A DNA stretch of 42,198 nucleotides from contig NVXG01000043.1 in the NCBI GenBank assembly GCA_002733805.1, positions 1 through 42,198 of the forward strand, given 5' to 3'. The notes under the pieces were generated by a model. It saw only the letters and a list, made by a program, of their open reading frames with translations. It searched no databases and had not been told where the DNA came from. A program made the position numbers and the translations under genes. Of this stretch, positions 17,186 through 25,108 are shown in pieces (the stretch's first letter is position 1; every line of letters starts with the position of its first letter). This stretch comes from Robiginitomaculum sp. Lineage in GTDB: Bacteria; Pseudomonadota; Alphaproteobacteria; Caulobacterales; Maricaulaceae.

Positions 17186-17639
17186 CCTCGAACGTGCCGT
17201 CAACTTCAACGGCTGTACCCAATGGAAGGGATGAACACCCGACAGCAAAACGGGCATGTCGGCCAATATCCCCAAAAACCTCAACCATCAGATCAGATGC
17301 GCCGTTCATGACGTTTGGAATATCCGTAAAGCCTGCTTGCGTTTGCACAAACCCACCCAGACGAATGACCCGTTTAACCCGGTTTAGATCGCCATCCAGT
17401 GCTGCGGCGACTTGTGCCAGTAAATTGATACCGCAAACCCGGGCTGCTGCTTTGCCGCCGTCAATATCCATGTCTTTGCCCAAAATACCGGTGACAATGC
17501 CGTCCGGACCAAAGGCAGTTTGCCCGGATATGGTCAGTAAATTGCCGGTTCGCACAAAAGGTACATAATTGGCAATCGGGGTGGCTGGTTTTGGCAGTTC
17601 AATACCCAATTGCTTGATCCGTGCATTGAAATCAGTCAT
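17178..17639 (-). CDS. RidA family enamine/imine deaminase-like protein
   Basis: This gene encodes 153 residues. RidA proteins hydrolyse reactive enamines and imines released by PLP enzymes, protecting the cytoplasm. The family features are the TGNLLTISGQTAFGPDG strand-turn, KAAARVCGINLLAQVAAALDGDLNRVKRVIRLGGFV, and the C-terminal RFAVGCSSLPLGTAVEVDG. This version has the Cys-containing VGCSSLP instead of the V-A-A/E-V-x-x-L-P form of classical RidA, so it belongs to a longer related subgroup, and activity on enamines is inferred only. It is the first gene of the operon with the FemAB-like and HIT genes. Confidence 0.9.
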   Translation of the reverse strand: MTDFNARIKQLGIELPKPATPIANYVPFVRTGNLLTISGQTAFGPDGIVTGILGKDMDIDGGKAAARVCGINLLAQVAAALDGDLNRVKRVIRLGGFVQTQAGFTDIPNVMNGASDLMVEVFGDIGRHARFAVGCSSLPLGTAVEVDGTFEVD

Positions 17640-17773
17640 CGGTTGGGTGTCCTGTTCGGATGAAATGGAGTTTTACAGATTAGCGGAACCGTTGGTCAGT
17701 GTCGAACTGCAATGTGGCAAAGATAGATCCGAGCGTCATAAAATGGCGAAAGGCAGGTTTTCGTTCTTGACTT

Positions 17774-17816
17774 TACCCTCGCGGAACCCGGCACAGTGTT
17801 GTTTGTAACGAGGGTA
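17774..17816 (+). promoter_or_regulatory. Possible hairpin that sequesters the ribosome site of the alpha/beta hydrolase gene
   Basis: TACCCTCG at 17774-17781 is a perfect complement of CGAGGGTA at 17809-17816, with a 27-base loop. The right arm contains the only good ribosome-binding sequence (GAGGG, 17810-17814) of the gene that starts at 17821. If the transcript begins upstream of 17774, folding would mask the site. The transcription start is not known, so function is an inference. Confidence 0.35.
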
Positions 17817-17820
17817 GAAG

Positions 17821-18684
17821 ATGAAAATTAGTGAACAGAAGCTAACATTTGCTGCGCGAGATGGGGCGCCATTGGGCGGTGTGCTGATTGCTCCAAAATC
17901 ACCGATAGCGGGGCTTTTGATCTCTTCTGCTACGGCTGTTACCACTGATTTTTATGCACATTTTGCCAAATATGCGGCCCAAAGGGGCTTTGCCTGTTTG
18001 CTCTATGATTGTCGCGGCGTTGGCAGCTCGCGGCCGGAACATTTGCGCGGGTATCAGGCCACAATGGCAGATTGGGGACAACTGGATGCCTCAGGCGCAC
18101 TGGATGAGCTGGAACGACAGGTGCCAAACTTGCCTTTGTTTACGTTGGGTCATTCGGTTGGCGGACATTTCATTGGGTTTATGGACAATCATGCCAAGGC
18201 GACCGCCCACGCTTTTATTGCGGTGGGTTCCGGGTATTGGGGTGGACATTGGGCCAAAGACTGGGTGATGGAGTTTATATTTTTCTGGATATTGGGGCCA
18301 TGGAACCTGTTTCGCCATGGCTATTTGCAACATGGGGGGCGTTGGCAGGGGACGGACCTGCCAGCCGGGGTGTATTCTCAATGGCGTTCCTGGTGTCTCA
18401 ACCCAAAATATCTGTGGCCTGATGTCAGCTCCGGGCGGTTGGGTCGTCATTGGTTTGGCGAAGTAAAAGAGCCCATTCGTTCCTATGGCTTTACTGATGA
18501 CCCTGTGGTCAATCCAAAAACGCTGCCCGTAGTGTTGGATTGGTACAGCCGCGCACCCAAAGAGACCATTTGGGTTGAGCCGGCATCCATTGGCTCGGAT
18601 CGCATTGGCCATATGGGAGCATTTTCCCGCAAAAACGCTAAGTTTTGGGAACTGCCACTGGATTGGTTTGAGAGTCTGATCTGA
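17821..18684 (+). CDS. Alpha/beta hydrolase (COG4757-like)
   Basis: This gene encodes 287 residues with an alpha/beta hydrolase core: GLLISSATAVTTDFYAHFAKYAAQRGF, YDCRGVGSS, and the nucleophile elbow GHSVGG near residue 109. A late acidic residue and the C-terminal His in RIGHMGAFSRK complete a plausible triad. Residues about 140-210 form an unusually Trp-rich lid (WGGHWAKDWVMEFIFFW and onward), typical of this subgroup of predicted hydrolases. The substrate is unknown. There is no signal peptide. The ATG at 17821 follows GAGGG, which may be masked by a hairpin. It is convergent with dinB, six bases beyond its stop. Confidence 0.83.
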   Translation: MKISEQKLTFAARDGAPLGGVLIAPKSPIAGLLISSATAVTTDFYAHFAKYAAQRGFACLLYDCRGVGSSRPEHLRGYQATMADWGQLDASGALDELERQVPNLPLFTLGHSVGGHFIGFMDNHAKATAHAFIAVGSGYWGGHWAKDWVMEFIFFWILGPWNLFRHGYLQHGGRWQGTDLPAGVYSQWRSWCLNPKYLWPDVSSGRLGRHWFGEVKEPIRSYGFTDDPVVNPKTLPVVLDWYSRAPKETIWVEPASIGSDRIGHMGAFSRKNAKFWELPLDWFESLI

Positions 18685-18690
18685 GGCGAG

Positions 18691-19965
18691 TTAGTCGCGC
18701 AAACCACGACCTTTGATTATCGCATCGGGTCCGAATTTTTCGCGGGCGGCGTCCATGGCCCGCTCGGCTTTGGCTCGCCTTTCCCGGGTGGGTTCCAGCA
18801 GGTCAGTAACCGGTTCACGGAAGTCTTTTTCAACTGGAACCAAAGTGGACAACCCGGCCCCCAACAACCGAAACCTTTGACCGTCCACGGCCCGTGCCAA
18901 TTTACTGCCTAATTCACGAAACAATGTGTCGGTTAATTGCACCGGTTGCTGCTTGGTAATGCTTCGTGTCAAAATCTGATGCGATGATGTTTTTAATTTG
19001 AGGGTTAAGGTATGCCCGGCCAATTGCTTATTTTTGGCCAAGGTGGAAGTTTTTTCACACATTCGCCACAGGACTTTTTCAAGTTGTGCGAGGTCATTGA
19101 TGTCCTTGTTGAACGTGGTTTCGCTGGAAATGGATTTTCGGATCGAAACCGGATTGACCTTTCGTTGATCATTGCCGCTGGCCAGACGGTGCAAGCGCTG
19201 GCCACTTTCGCCATAGCGCCGGGCCATTTCCATTTCTGGCAGCTCTCGTATTTGTGCCAGTGTTAACAGGCCATCACGCTTGAGCCGCTGGCCAAATGCC
19301 GGGCCGACTCCATAGACAAAAGTGGGGGCTTTGGGGGCCAGAAACTCCATAGTTTCGGCTTTGCCGATAACTGAAAATCCGCGTGGTTTATCTAGATCAG
19401 AAGCAATTTTTGCCAGAAATTTGTTGTGAGACAACCCGATAGACACGCCCAGTCCGCGCTCGATTTCAATTTTGTTTTGTAGCTCCATCAAGATTTGTAT
19501 GGGCGGAGCATGATGCAGGCGCTCGGTGCCGCTCAAATCCATAAAGGCTTCATCAATCGATAACGGCTCGACCATGGGGGTCAATTCGCGCATCATTTCA
19601 CGGATTTTCTGGCCTTCATACGCATATTTTTTTATGTTGGGGGATACGATAACGGCCCTTGGGCACAACCGCTTGGCTTTGCCCATTGGCATGGCAGAGC
19701 GCGCGCCATAGGCCCGAGCCAGATAACAGGCCGTAGCAACCACGGCTCGCGGGCCTTTGCCGCCAATTAACAGAGGTTTGGCTTTTAGTTCTGGATTATC
19801 GCGTTTTTCAACCGAGGCAAAAAATGCATCGCAATCCAGATGGGCAATGAAATGCGAGCTGGCTTCTGGATGGTGAAACAGACGGGCCGAGCGGCACTTT
19901 GGACAAGCGGCAACTCCGTCGGGGACAGGGCGCGCACAATCGCGGCACCAGCTTGTGGCGCTCAT
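18691..19965 (-). CDS. dinB: DNA polymerase IV (Y-family) with N-terminal zinc-ribbon-like segment
   Basis: This gene encodes 424 residues. It is an error-prone translesion polymerase. The catalytic acidic residues are in HLDCDAFFASVE (Asp44) and SIDEAFMDLSG (Asp138, Glu139). The helix-hairpin-helix region (FVYGVGPAFGQRLKRDGLLTLAQI) and the little-finger domain follow. Before the palm there is an extra segment with C7-x2-C10 and C21-x2-C24, likely a small zinc ribbon. I recall similar N-terminal extensions in some alphaproteobacterial DinB proteins, but not in the enterobacterial enzyme. No beta-clamp motif could be assigned with confidence at the basic C-terminus. Its ATG overlaps the mak stop (ATGA), so it is translated after the sugar kinase. 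Confidence 0.95.
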   Translation of the reverse strand: MSATSWCRDCARPVPDGVAACPKCRSARLFHHPEASSHFIAHLDCDAFFASVEKRDNPELKAKPLLIGGKGPRAVVATACYLARAYGARSAMPMGKAKRLCPRAVIVSPNIKKYAYEGQKIREMMRELTPMVEPLSIDEAFMDLSGTERLHHAPPIQILMELQNKIEIERGLGVSIGLSHNKFLAKIASDLDKPRGFSVIGKAETMEFLAPKAPTFVYGVGPAFGQRLKRDGLLTLAQIRELPEMEMARRYGESGQRLHRLASGNDQRKVNPVSIRKSISSETTFNKDINDLAQLEKVLWRMCEKTSTLAKNKQLAGHTLTLKLKTSSHQILTRSITKQQPVQLTDTLFRELGSKLARAVDGQRFRLLGAGLSTLVPVEKDFREPVTDLLEPTRERRAKAERAMDAAREKFGPDAIIKGRGLRD

Positions 19966-20909
19966 GATGGGCGCTCATTGGCCCACAACAGAGCTGCACC
20001 GCGAACCCCCGAACTATCCCCGTGATGGTTTTGTACAATGCGAACGGTCGACGCATCGGAAAATACCCATTGGCCGATCAGGCGTTCGGTTCGTTCGGCA
20101 ATTTGCGGTAAATTGGAAAGACCACCACCCAACACAATGACCTCGACATCAAGCAGATTGATCATTTGGGCCAGCCCCCGGGCCAATCGGTTGGCATATT
20201 GATCTAGTGTGGATTGTTCCAGTTGGTCACCGGCCAAAGCGCGTCGGGCTAGTTCTTCCACTGAATGGGCTGGTCCGCCTTCTTGTTGGTAGTGCCGCAA
20301 CATGCCGGGGCCACTGAGCCAGCTCTCTAGGCAATTTTGCTGACCACACCAGCAGGACGGACCGGGGGTCTCGTTTGGACCCGGCCAAGGCAGCGAATTA
20401 TGTCCCCACTCGCCAGCAATACCACTGGCACCGGGCCAGAGGTTTGTCCCAAGCCACACGCCGCCGCCGCACCCGGTGCCGATGATCACGCCAAACGCCG
20501 AACCAAATCCTTTTGCTGCGCCATCTCTGGCTTCTGAGCGGATAAAGCAATTGGCATCATTTTGTAGTCGGACCGGGTGGCCGGTTTTTATTTTCAGGTC
20601 TTGGGCCAGATTTTGCCCATTCAACCATGTGGAGTTGGCGTTGCGGATCAAGCCGGTTTTTGGGTTGGGGCAACCGGGGCAACCAACCCCGATCGGATGG
20701 TCATCAGGCAAGGCGCAGTGAGTGCAAGCGGCAGTGATTTGTTGGCTCAACACTTCGAGCGTGGATTGATAATTATCAGGCGTTGCCACTCGATTGCGCC
20801 AAATATTGGTGAGTTCTGGAGATTCGGCATCAAAACCTGCGGTCTCGATCTTGGTGCCCCCAAGGTCGATTCCGACTAGTATATTTGAATTTTTTCGGCT
20901 AATGTTCAC
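19962..20909 (-). CDS. mak: ROK family fructokinase
   Basis: This gene encodes 315 residues. It is an ATP-dependent sugar kinase of the ROK family and closely follows the fructokinase Mak pattern: GIDLGGTKIE at the N-terminus, GCPGCPNPKTGLIRNANSTW for sugar binding, and catalytic Asp in LQNDANCF. It continues with FGVIIGTGCGGGVW, the structural zinc site C-W-C-G-x3-C-x-E, and VIVLGGGLSN for nucleotide binding. The ending HHGDSSGVRGAALLW is also typical. The sugar assignment (fructose, perhaps mannose) rests on resemblance only. It is upstream of dinB in a two-gene operon with a four-base overlap, and divergent from divK. Confidence 0.88.
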   Translation of the reverse strand: MNISRKNSNILVGIDLGGTKIETAGFDAESPELTNIWRNRVATPDNYQSTLEVLSQQITAACTHCALPDDHPIGVGCPGCPNPKTGLIRNANSTWLNGQNLAQDLKIKTGHPVRLQNDANCFIRSEARDGAAKGFGSAFGVIIGTGCGGGVWLGTNLWPGASGIAGEWGHNSLPWPGPNETPGPSCWCGQQNCLESWLSGPGMLRHYQQEGGPAHSVEELARRALAGDQLEQSTLDQYANRLARGLAQMINLLDVEVIVLGGGLSNLPQIAERTERLIGQWVFSDASTVRIVQNHHGDSSGVRGAALLWANERPS

Positions 20910-21042
20910 GACTTGTTCACTCTGGTGGTTTTTAATGGCTCGGTCAATGGAGTTTTAAGGAGTTTGGCGTTTAATGCGGTCACAAGAAACTCAACGTCCC
21001 AAGGACGGCAACTCGGTGGGCGCTAGCGCCATGTTAAAGGCT

Positions 21043-21411
21043 ATGCCAAAGAAGATTCTCATTGTTGAAGATAACGAGCTGAACATGAAATTATTTCGTG
21101 ATCTGCTCGAAGCGCACGGATATGAGACTTTACAAACCCGTGAAGGGTTACAGGCATTGCAGATTGCCAGAGAACAAGAGCCAGATTTGATCCTGATGGA
21201 TATTCAATTGCCGGAAGTTTCCGGTTTGGAAGTCATTAAATGGATCAAGGAAGATGAAGCGCTTGCAAAAATTCCGGTAATTGCAGTTACAGCTTTTGCA
21301 ATGAAGGGGGATGAGGAACGTATACGCGAAGGCGGATGTGAGGCCTACATTTCCAAACCGATTTCGGTTGTGCCGTTCATGGAGACGATCAAGTCCTTCC
21401 TTAAAGACTGA
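21043..21411 (+). CDS. divK: Single-domain response regulator DivK
   Basis: This gene encodes 122 residues, a bare receiver domain. It is phosphorylated at Asp53 (in [13 protein letters not shown]); the acidic pair is in [11 protein letters not shown], the switch Thr in [13 protein letters not shown] and the conserved Lys in ISKPIS. In Caulobacter DivK takes phosphate from PleC/DivJ, acts through DivL to lower CtrA activity, and controls polarity. The near-identity of [20 protein letters not shown] to that protein is the strongest lineage marker in the window. The frame is open to 20974, but ATG 21043 gives the family length; ATG 21031 is an alternative. pleD follows after 15 bases. Confidence 0.96.
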   Translation: MPKKILIVEDNELNMKLFRDLLEAHGYETLQTREGLQALQIAREQEPDLILMDIQLPEVSGLEVIKWIKEDEALAKIPVIAVTAFAMKGDEERIREGGCEAYISKPISVVPFMETIKSFLKD

Positions 21412-21426
21412 CCGGGGAGCGCATCG

Positions 21427-22815
21427 ATGACCGGTCGAATTCTCATTGTCGATGATATGGATAGTAATATCCGGGTTCTCAGCGCCAAGCTGGAAGCTGA
21501 ATATTACGATGTTCTAGTCGCTAATAGTGGCGCTGACGCTATTTTGACCGCCAGACAGGAGCAACCCGATTTAATCTTGCTCGACGTGATGATGCCGATC
21601 ATGGACGGGTTCGAAACGTGTCGCCAACTCAAAAAAGATCCGATAACGCAGCACATACCTGTGGTTATGGTCACGGCGCTCGACCAACAAAAAGACCGCG
21701 TTGATGGCTTGCAAGCCGGTGCTGACGATTTTTTGAGCAAACCGATTGATGATATTGCTTTGTTTGCGCGGGTCCGGTCTTTGCTTCGGTTGAACTCTGT
21801 GATGAACGAATTGCGATTGCGCGATGCTTCCGGGCGACCGGAAGGGGCTGCGGCGGTCATCGCCTCCTTGCCCAAGTCAGCTGGTGGCAGAATTCTGGTG
21901 GTCGAGGAAAATGAACGTTACGGATTGCGAATCGCTGAAAAGTTGGGTGAGCCATACAACTGCCAAGTGGTCACGGATCAACGAACCGCAGCTGAAATGG
22001 CCGGGCAGAATTTCGATTTGATTTTGATTAATCTGGCTACCAAGAAATTTGACGGCTTACGGTTATGCGCCAATGTGCGGGCCAAAGAGGCAACCCGGCA
22101 AATGCCGATCCTGTGCATGATCAATCCGGAGGAAAGGGAGCGCTCGGTGCGGGCTCTGGATATCGGAGCGAATGACATATTGGAACGTCCGGTGGAGCGT
22201 TTTGAGCTGCGGGCGCGGGTGCGCACTTTGCTGGAACGCCGGTTTTATACCGAACAATTGCGCGGCAATCTCGATCAATCGTTGGAGCTGGCCTTTACCG
22301 ATCAACTGACCGGGCTGTTCAATCGTCGCCATTTGGATAACCGTTTGAAAGAGTTGTCCAATCGGGCTGGGCAGGGAGTGGAAACCGGTGTGATTTTGAT
22401 GATCGATATTGATCATTTCAAGCGCGTAAACGATACGTGGGGCCATCAGGCTGGCGATGCGGTGTTGCAACAAATTGCCAAACATATCCAATCCAGCTTT
22501 CGAGCGATTGACATCAGTTGTCGCTATGGTGGCGAGGAATTTGTTATTCTGATGCCCAGAGCGGATTTGCAAAGTGCCAAAGCTGGCGCGGAACGATTTC
22601 GCAAAGCAATTGAAGAATTTGAATTTGCCATTGTGCCAGATGATAAAACGATTCGGATTACCGTTTCGGGTGGCCTTGCTATCCTTGGCGCAGGTGAAAC
22701 AGGCGAACAGGCATTAGCCCGGGCCGATGCTGCATTGTATCATGCCAAGAAAAATGGCCGCAATCGCATGATTGCAGCCACTAAAAAGCCAGATATGAAG
22801 CAGGCAGCGGGCTGA
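21427..22815 (+). CDS. pleD: Diguanylate cyclase response regulator PleD
   Basis: This gene encodes 462 residues. It makes cyclic di-GMP and drives polar development. The first receiver (1-120) carries phospho-acceptor Asp53 in LLLDVMMPIMDG. The second receiver-like domain (about 152-270) has Asn202 where the Asp should be (LILINLATKKF), so it is an adaptor, as in the known enzyme. The GGDEF domain follows, with the active motif Y-G-G-E-E-F (368-372 for GGEEF) and an intact inhibitory I-site R359-x-x-D362 five residues before it. GGGGAG sits just upstream of the ATG. It is in an operon with divK, the shared-phosphorelay partner. Confidence 0.97.
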   Translation: MTGRILIVDDMDSNIRVLSAKLEAEYYDVLVANSGADAILTARQEQPDLILLDVMMPIMDGFETCRQLKKDPITQHIPVVMVTALDQQKDRVDGLQAGADDFLSKPIDDIALFARVRSLLRLNSVMNELRLRDASGRPEGAAAVIASLPKSAGGRILVVEENERYGLRIAEKLGEPYNCQVVTDQRTAAEMAGQNFDLILINLATKKFDGLRLCANVRAKEATRQMPILCMINPEERERSVRALDIGANDILERPVERFELRARVRTLLERRFYTEQLRGNLDQSLELAFTDQLTGLFNRRHLDNRLKELSNRAGQGVETGVILMIDIDHFKRVNDTWGHQAGDAVLQQIAKHIQSSFRAIDISCRYGGEEFVILMPRADLQSAKAGAERFRKAIEEFEFAIVPDDKTIRITVSGGLAILGAGETGEQALARADAALYHAKKNGRNRMIAATKKPDMKQAAG

Positions 22816-22829
22816 ACCCGCTAGATCAA

Positions 22830-22997
22830 CTACTTGATCTTGCCTTCTTTAAATTCAACATGCTTGCGTACAACCGGGTCGTACTTTTTCAGTACCAGCT
22901 TTTCGGTCATGGTACGGGCATTTTTCTTGGTTACGTAGAAAAACCCGGTTCCTGCTGTGGAATTCAAGCGAATTTTAATACCGGCTGGTTTGGCCAT
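22830..22997 (-). CDS. rpmG: 50S ribosomal protein L33
   Basis: This gene encodes 55 residues, starting [20 protein letters not shown] and ending [10 protein letters not shown]. It is the zinc-free, Cys-less alphaproteobacterial form of the large-subunit protein L33, which contacts E-site tRNA. The ATG at 22995-22997 has GGAG about nine bases upstream; the longer open frame to 23039 is not needed. It ends 15 bases from the convergent pleD stop. Confidence 0.97.
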   Translation of the reverse strand: MAKPAGIKIRLNSTAGTGFFYVTKKNARTMTEKLVLKKYDPVVRKHVEFKEGKIK

Positions 22998-23047
22998 TGT
23001 TCCAACTCCAATAGGAAGTGATGCCGGTCTTTTCGGCAAGAGCGGCG

Positions 23048-23076
23048 GACAATACTGGTCAATACCGACCTGTCAA
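23048..23076 (-). promoter_or_regulatory. Candidate promoter for rpmG
   Basis: On the minus strand a perfect TTGACA (23071-23076) is followed, 17 bases on, by ATTGTC (23048-23053), about 50 bases before the L33 start. The -35 element is ideal and the spacing correct, but the -10 element is weak, so this is tentative. Confidence 0.35.
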
Positions 23077-23093
23077 CCAGTTAGTTGGCTGTC

Positions 23094-24272
23094 TTACACA
23101 GTTGTTGGGCGACCTCGGAACCAGAACGCTGCGCCTAGGTAAATTACGGCGAAAAGGGCCAGGCCAAACATCGCACCGTGTGGGTTAAACACATCCATCA
23201 ACGGTCCGATGACCAAAGGACTTAACATGGAGCCAATTCCATACATCAGGACCAGAGCTGCGCTGGCGGCAGTTAGTTCTTTTTTGCCAAATTTTTGTCC
23301 GACCAGAACCAAAGCCAGTATGTACAAGCCTTCGCCCATACCGACATAGATGAAAAATATGATGTAAAGCACCGTGGTTGAAAGACCGATGGTCAGCCAC
23401 ATCAAAATCGGAGCAATCAACGTAGCCACGCCGCAGATAACCAACAGACGGTAGCGATCCATTTTGTCGCCAAGCCAACCAATTGGAAATTGCAGGGCAA
23501 TCACCCCGATTGCGCCGACCGAGATTAGCCGCAAGGCTTCGGTTTCGCCCAGCCCAGCCCGCAAGGCCCAAACCGGCGAAAAATGGGTTGCGGCCGTTTC
23601 AATGGCACCAAATGCCAAGGCGGCCAGCATGATCCGTGGTGCTTTGGAAAAATAGGAAAACAATATGCTAGGCGAGACTTCATCCCGATCCGGCGCAATC
23701 AATTGCGGTCCAGGGGCCAACAGGGGTAAAATGCCTAGCAGACAGATGATCGCTCCGGCCACAAAGGGTGCCCACCCGGAAATGCCCAGATAGGCAACCA
23801 ATAAGCCGCCAAGGCCAAAACCAGCCGCCAATGCAATGGAGTAAATACTCAGCAAGCGAGCGCGCAGGTGATTTGGGGCCAATTGGTTGATCCAAGTTTC
23901 GCTGGCAATAAACAAGATCGAGATCGTAAAGCCGGAAATGAACCGCATGACCATCCACAGGGTTACCGAATCGACCAAACGGTAAAAAATGTAGCTAAAT
24001 GAAGTGAGCAACAGGCTGAAAATCAAAATAGGGCGCGCCGGGTATCTGGAGAGGATCAAGGGTGCAAACGGTGCGGCGACCACAATCGACACAGCGCCAC
24101 TTAACGCATTGATTCCGATGACCAGTCCCGAACCTGTCATCCGTTCCAAATTCATGGCCAATAGGGGTAAGCCCAGCCCAAAGGCCATCCCGACAATGGA
24201 TACACACGAAATTGCAGCAGCGATTGATAATCGCCAGCCGGGTGCTTCCATATCTTGATCTGTATGCGCCAT
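23094..24272 (-). CDS. Major facilitator superfamily transporter
   Basis: This gene encodes 392 residues from ATG 24272, with about twelve membrane helices. Segments such as LSIAAAISCVSIVGMAFGLG, SGAVSIVVAAPFAPLILSRY (the helix 2-3 turn) and GLGGLLVAYLGISGWAPFVAG fit the MFS fold. A second set follows a central loop near residue 190, with FPIGWLGDKMDRYRLL as the second-half A-motif. The pattern resembles the YcaD-type putative drug or metabolite exporters, but the substrate cannot be inferred. The open frame extends to 24326; ATG 24272 has AGGT upstream and starts close to the first helix. It lies between rpmG and the Nudix gene. Confidence 0.88.
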   Translation of the reverse strand: MAHTDQDMEAPGWRLSIAAAISCVSIVGMAFGLGLPLLAMNLERMTGSGLVIGINALSGAVSIVVAAPFAPLILSRYPARPILIFSLLLTSFSYIFYRLVDSVTLWMVMRFISGFTISILFIASETWINQLAPNHLRARLLSIYSIALAAGFGLGGLLVAYLGISGWAPFVAGAIICLLGILPLLAPGPQLIAPDRDEVSPSILFSYFSKAPRIMLAALAFGAIETAATHFSPVWALRAGLGETEALRLISVGAIGVIALQFPIGWLGDKMDRYRLLVICGVATLIAPILMWLTIGLSTTVLYIIFFIYVGMGEGLYILALVLVGQKFGKKELTAASAALVLMYGIGSMLSPLVIGPLMDVFNPHGAMFGLALFAVIYLGAAFWFRGRPTTV

Positions 24273-24412
24273 CAAAATCTTACCTGTTCGGGGAGACGGG
24301 CATACGCTTGGCTTCAGTTGGCGCAAGGTGAAGTTTCATGCATTGGCTGATTTTTCGAACATGGTGACGTTTTGGCCACCATCGTTTGGTTCAACTGGAT
24401 TGGGGAACGGGG

Positions 24413-25108
24413 CTAAAGCAGAGTGCGTACGTGTTTGCCATAATATTTGTGGTAAAAAGGCGTGCCTACATCTGGATCGGCAGTGCGGGCTTGCAGGTCG
24501 GTCAGAACCATGCGGGTGATCATCGGCAGATCAAGATCATTTGCCTGATCGCTGGTAACCCATTGCAGTTCTTCCAACTCGCCACTGGCTAGATCCGCCG
24601 GATCATCAATCAAGGTGTCAGCCCGCGCCGTGAAAAACCAAGTATCAAATCGCTTGGCGTGATAGGGCGGGGTAATGGCTCGGGCCAACAGGGATAAGGA
24701 AGCCATATCTAACCCGAGTTGATTGTCAAAGAACGCTCGAAAGCTGCCTGGCGTTTTTTTAGGTGAACCGGATGGTAAAACCGACTTGGCCAGTTTTAGC
24801 CCGGTTTCCTCATAGGTTTCACGAATGGCCGCAGAGGCCGTCGCAAAGGCCCGGGTTTCGGGTATGTATTTGGCCATGGTTTGCACCATGTTGGGGCATA
24901 TGGGTGTGGCGATGGGTGCTTTGGCATCACCTGCATCAACCCGGCCTCCGGGAAATACAAATTTACCCGGCATGAAGCGGTGGCCCATAGCTCTCTTGCC
25001 CATCAAAAACTCAACGTCACCCATATTTTCTCGCAGCAGGATTAAGGTAGATGCCAGTTTGGGGCGGGTGGCGTGTTCGGATTTTTTAGGGGACGATTTC
25101 TGGTTCAT
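24413..25108 (-). CDS. Nudix hydrolase with an insertion inside the Nudix box
   Basis: This gene encodes 231 residues. The Nudix signature is split: FPGGRVDAGD at 52-61 gives the first half and AAIRETYEETGL at 93-104 the catalytic second half. About 30 extra residues lie between them instead of the usual few. This resembles the NUDT19-like branch, in which the box is also interrupted; members act on coenzyme A or nucleotide diphosphates. The substrate here is unknown. The ending YHKYYGKHVRTLL is short and basic. The start overlaps the rnr stop by four bases, so it is translated in the topA-rnr transcript. Confidence 0.85.
   Translation of the reverse strand: MNQKSSPKKSEHATRPKLASTLILLRENMGDVEFLMGKRAMGHRFMPGKFVFPGGRVDAGDAKAPIATPICPNMVQTMAKYIPETRAFATASAAIRETYEETGLKLAKSVLPSGSPKKTPGSFRAFFDNQLGLDMASLSLLARAITPPYHAKRFDTWFFTARADTLIDDPADLASGELEELQWVTSDQANDLDLPMITRMVLTDLQARTADPDVGTPFYHKYYGKHVRTLL

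Noticed and set aside
20910..21042. CtrA box before divK
   Set aside because: TTAA sequences occur, but the spacing between them is 12 bases or more and not the 6-7 expected.
22806..22822. Inverted repeat AGCGGG/CCCGCT between pleD and rpmG as a terminator
   Set aside because: The 6-bp stem overlaps the pleD stop but has no T run on either strand, so termination is not supported.
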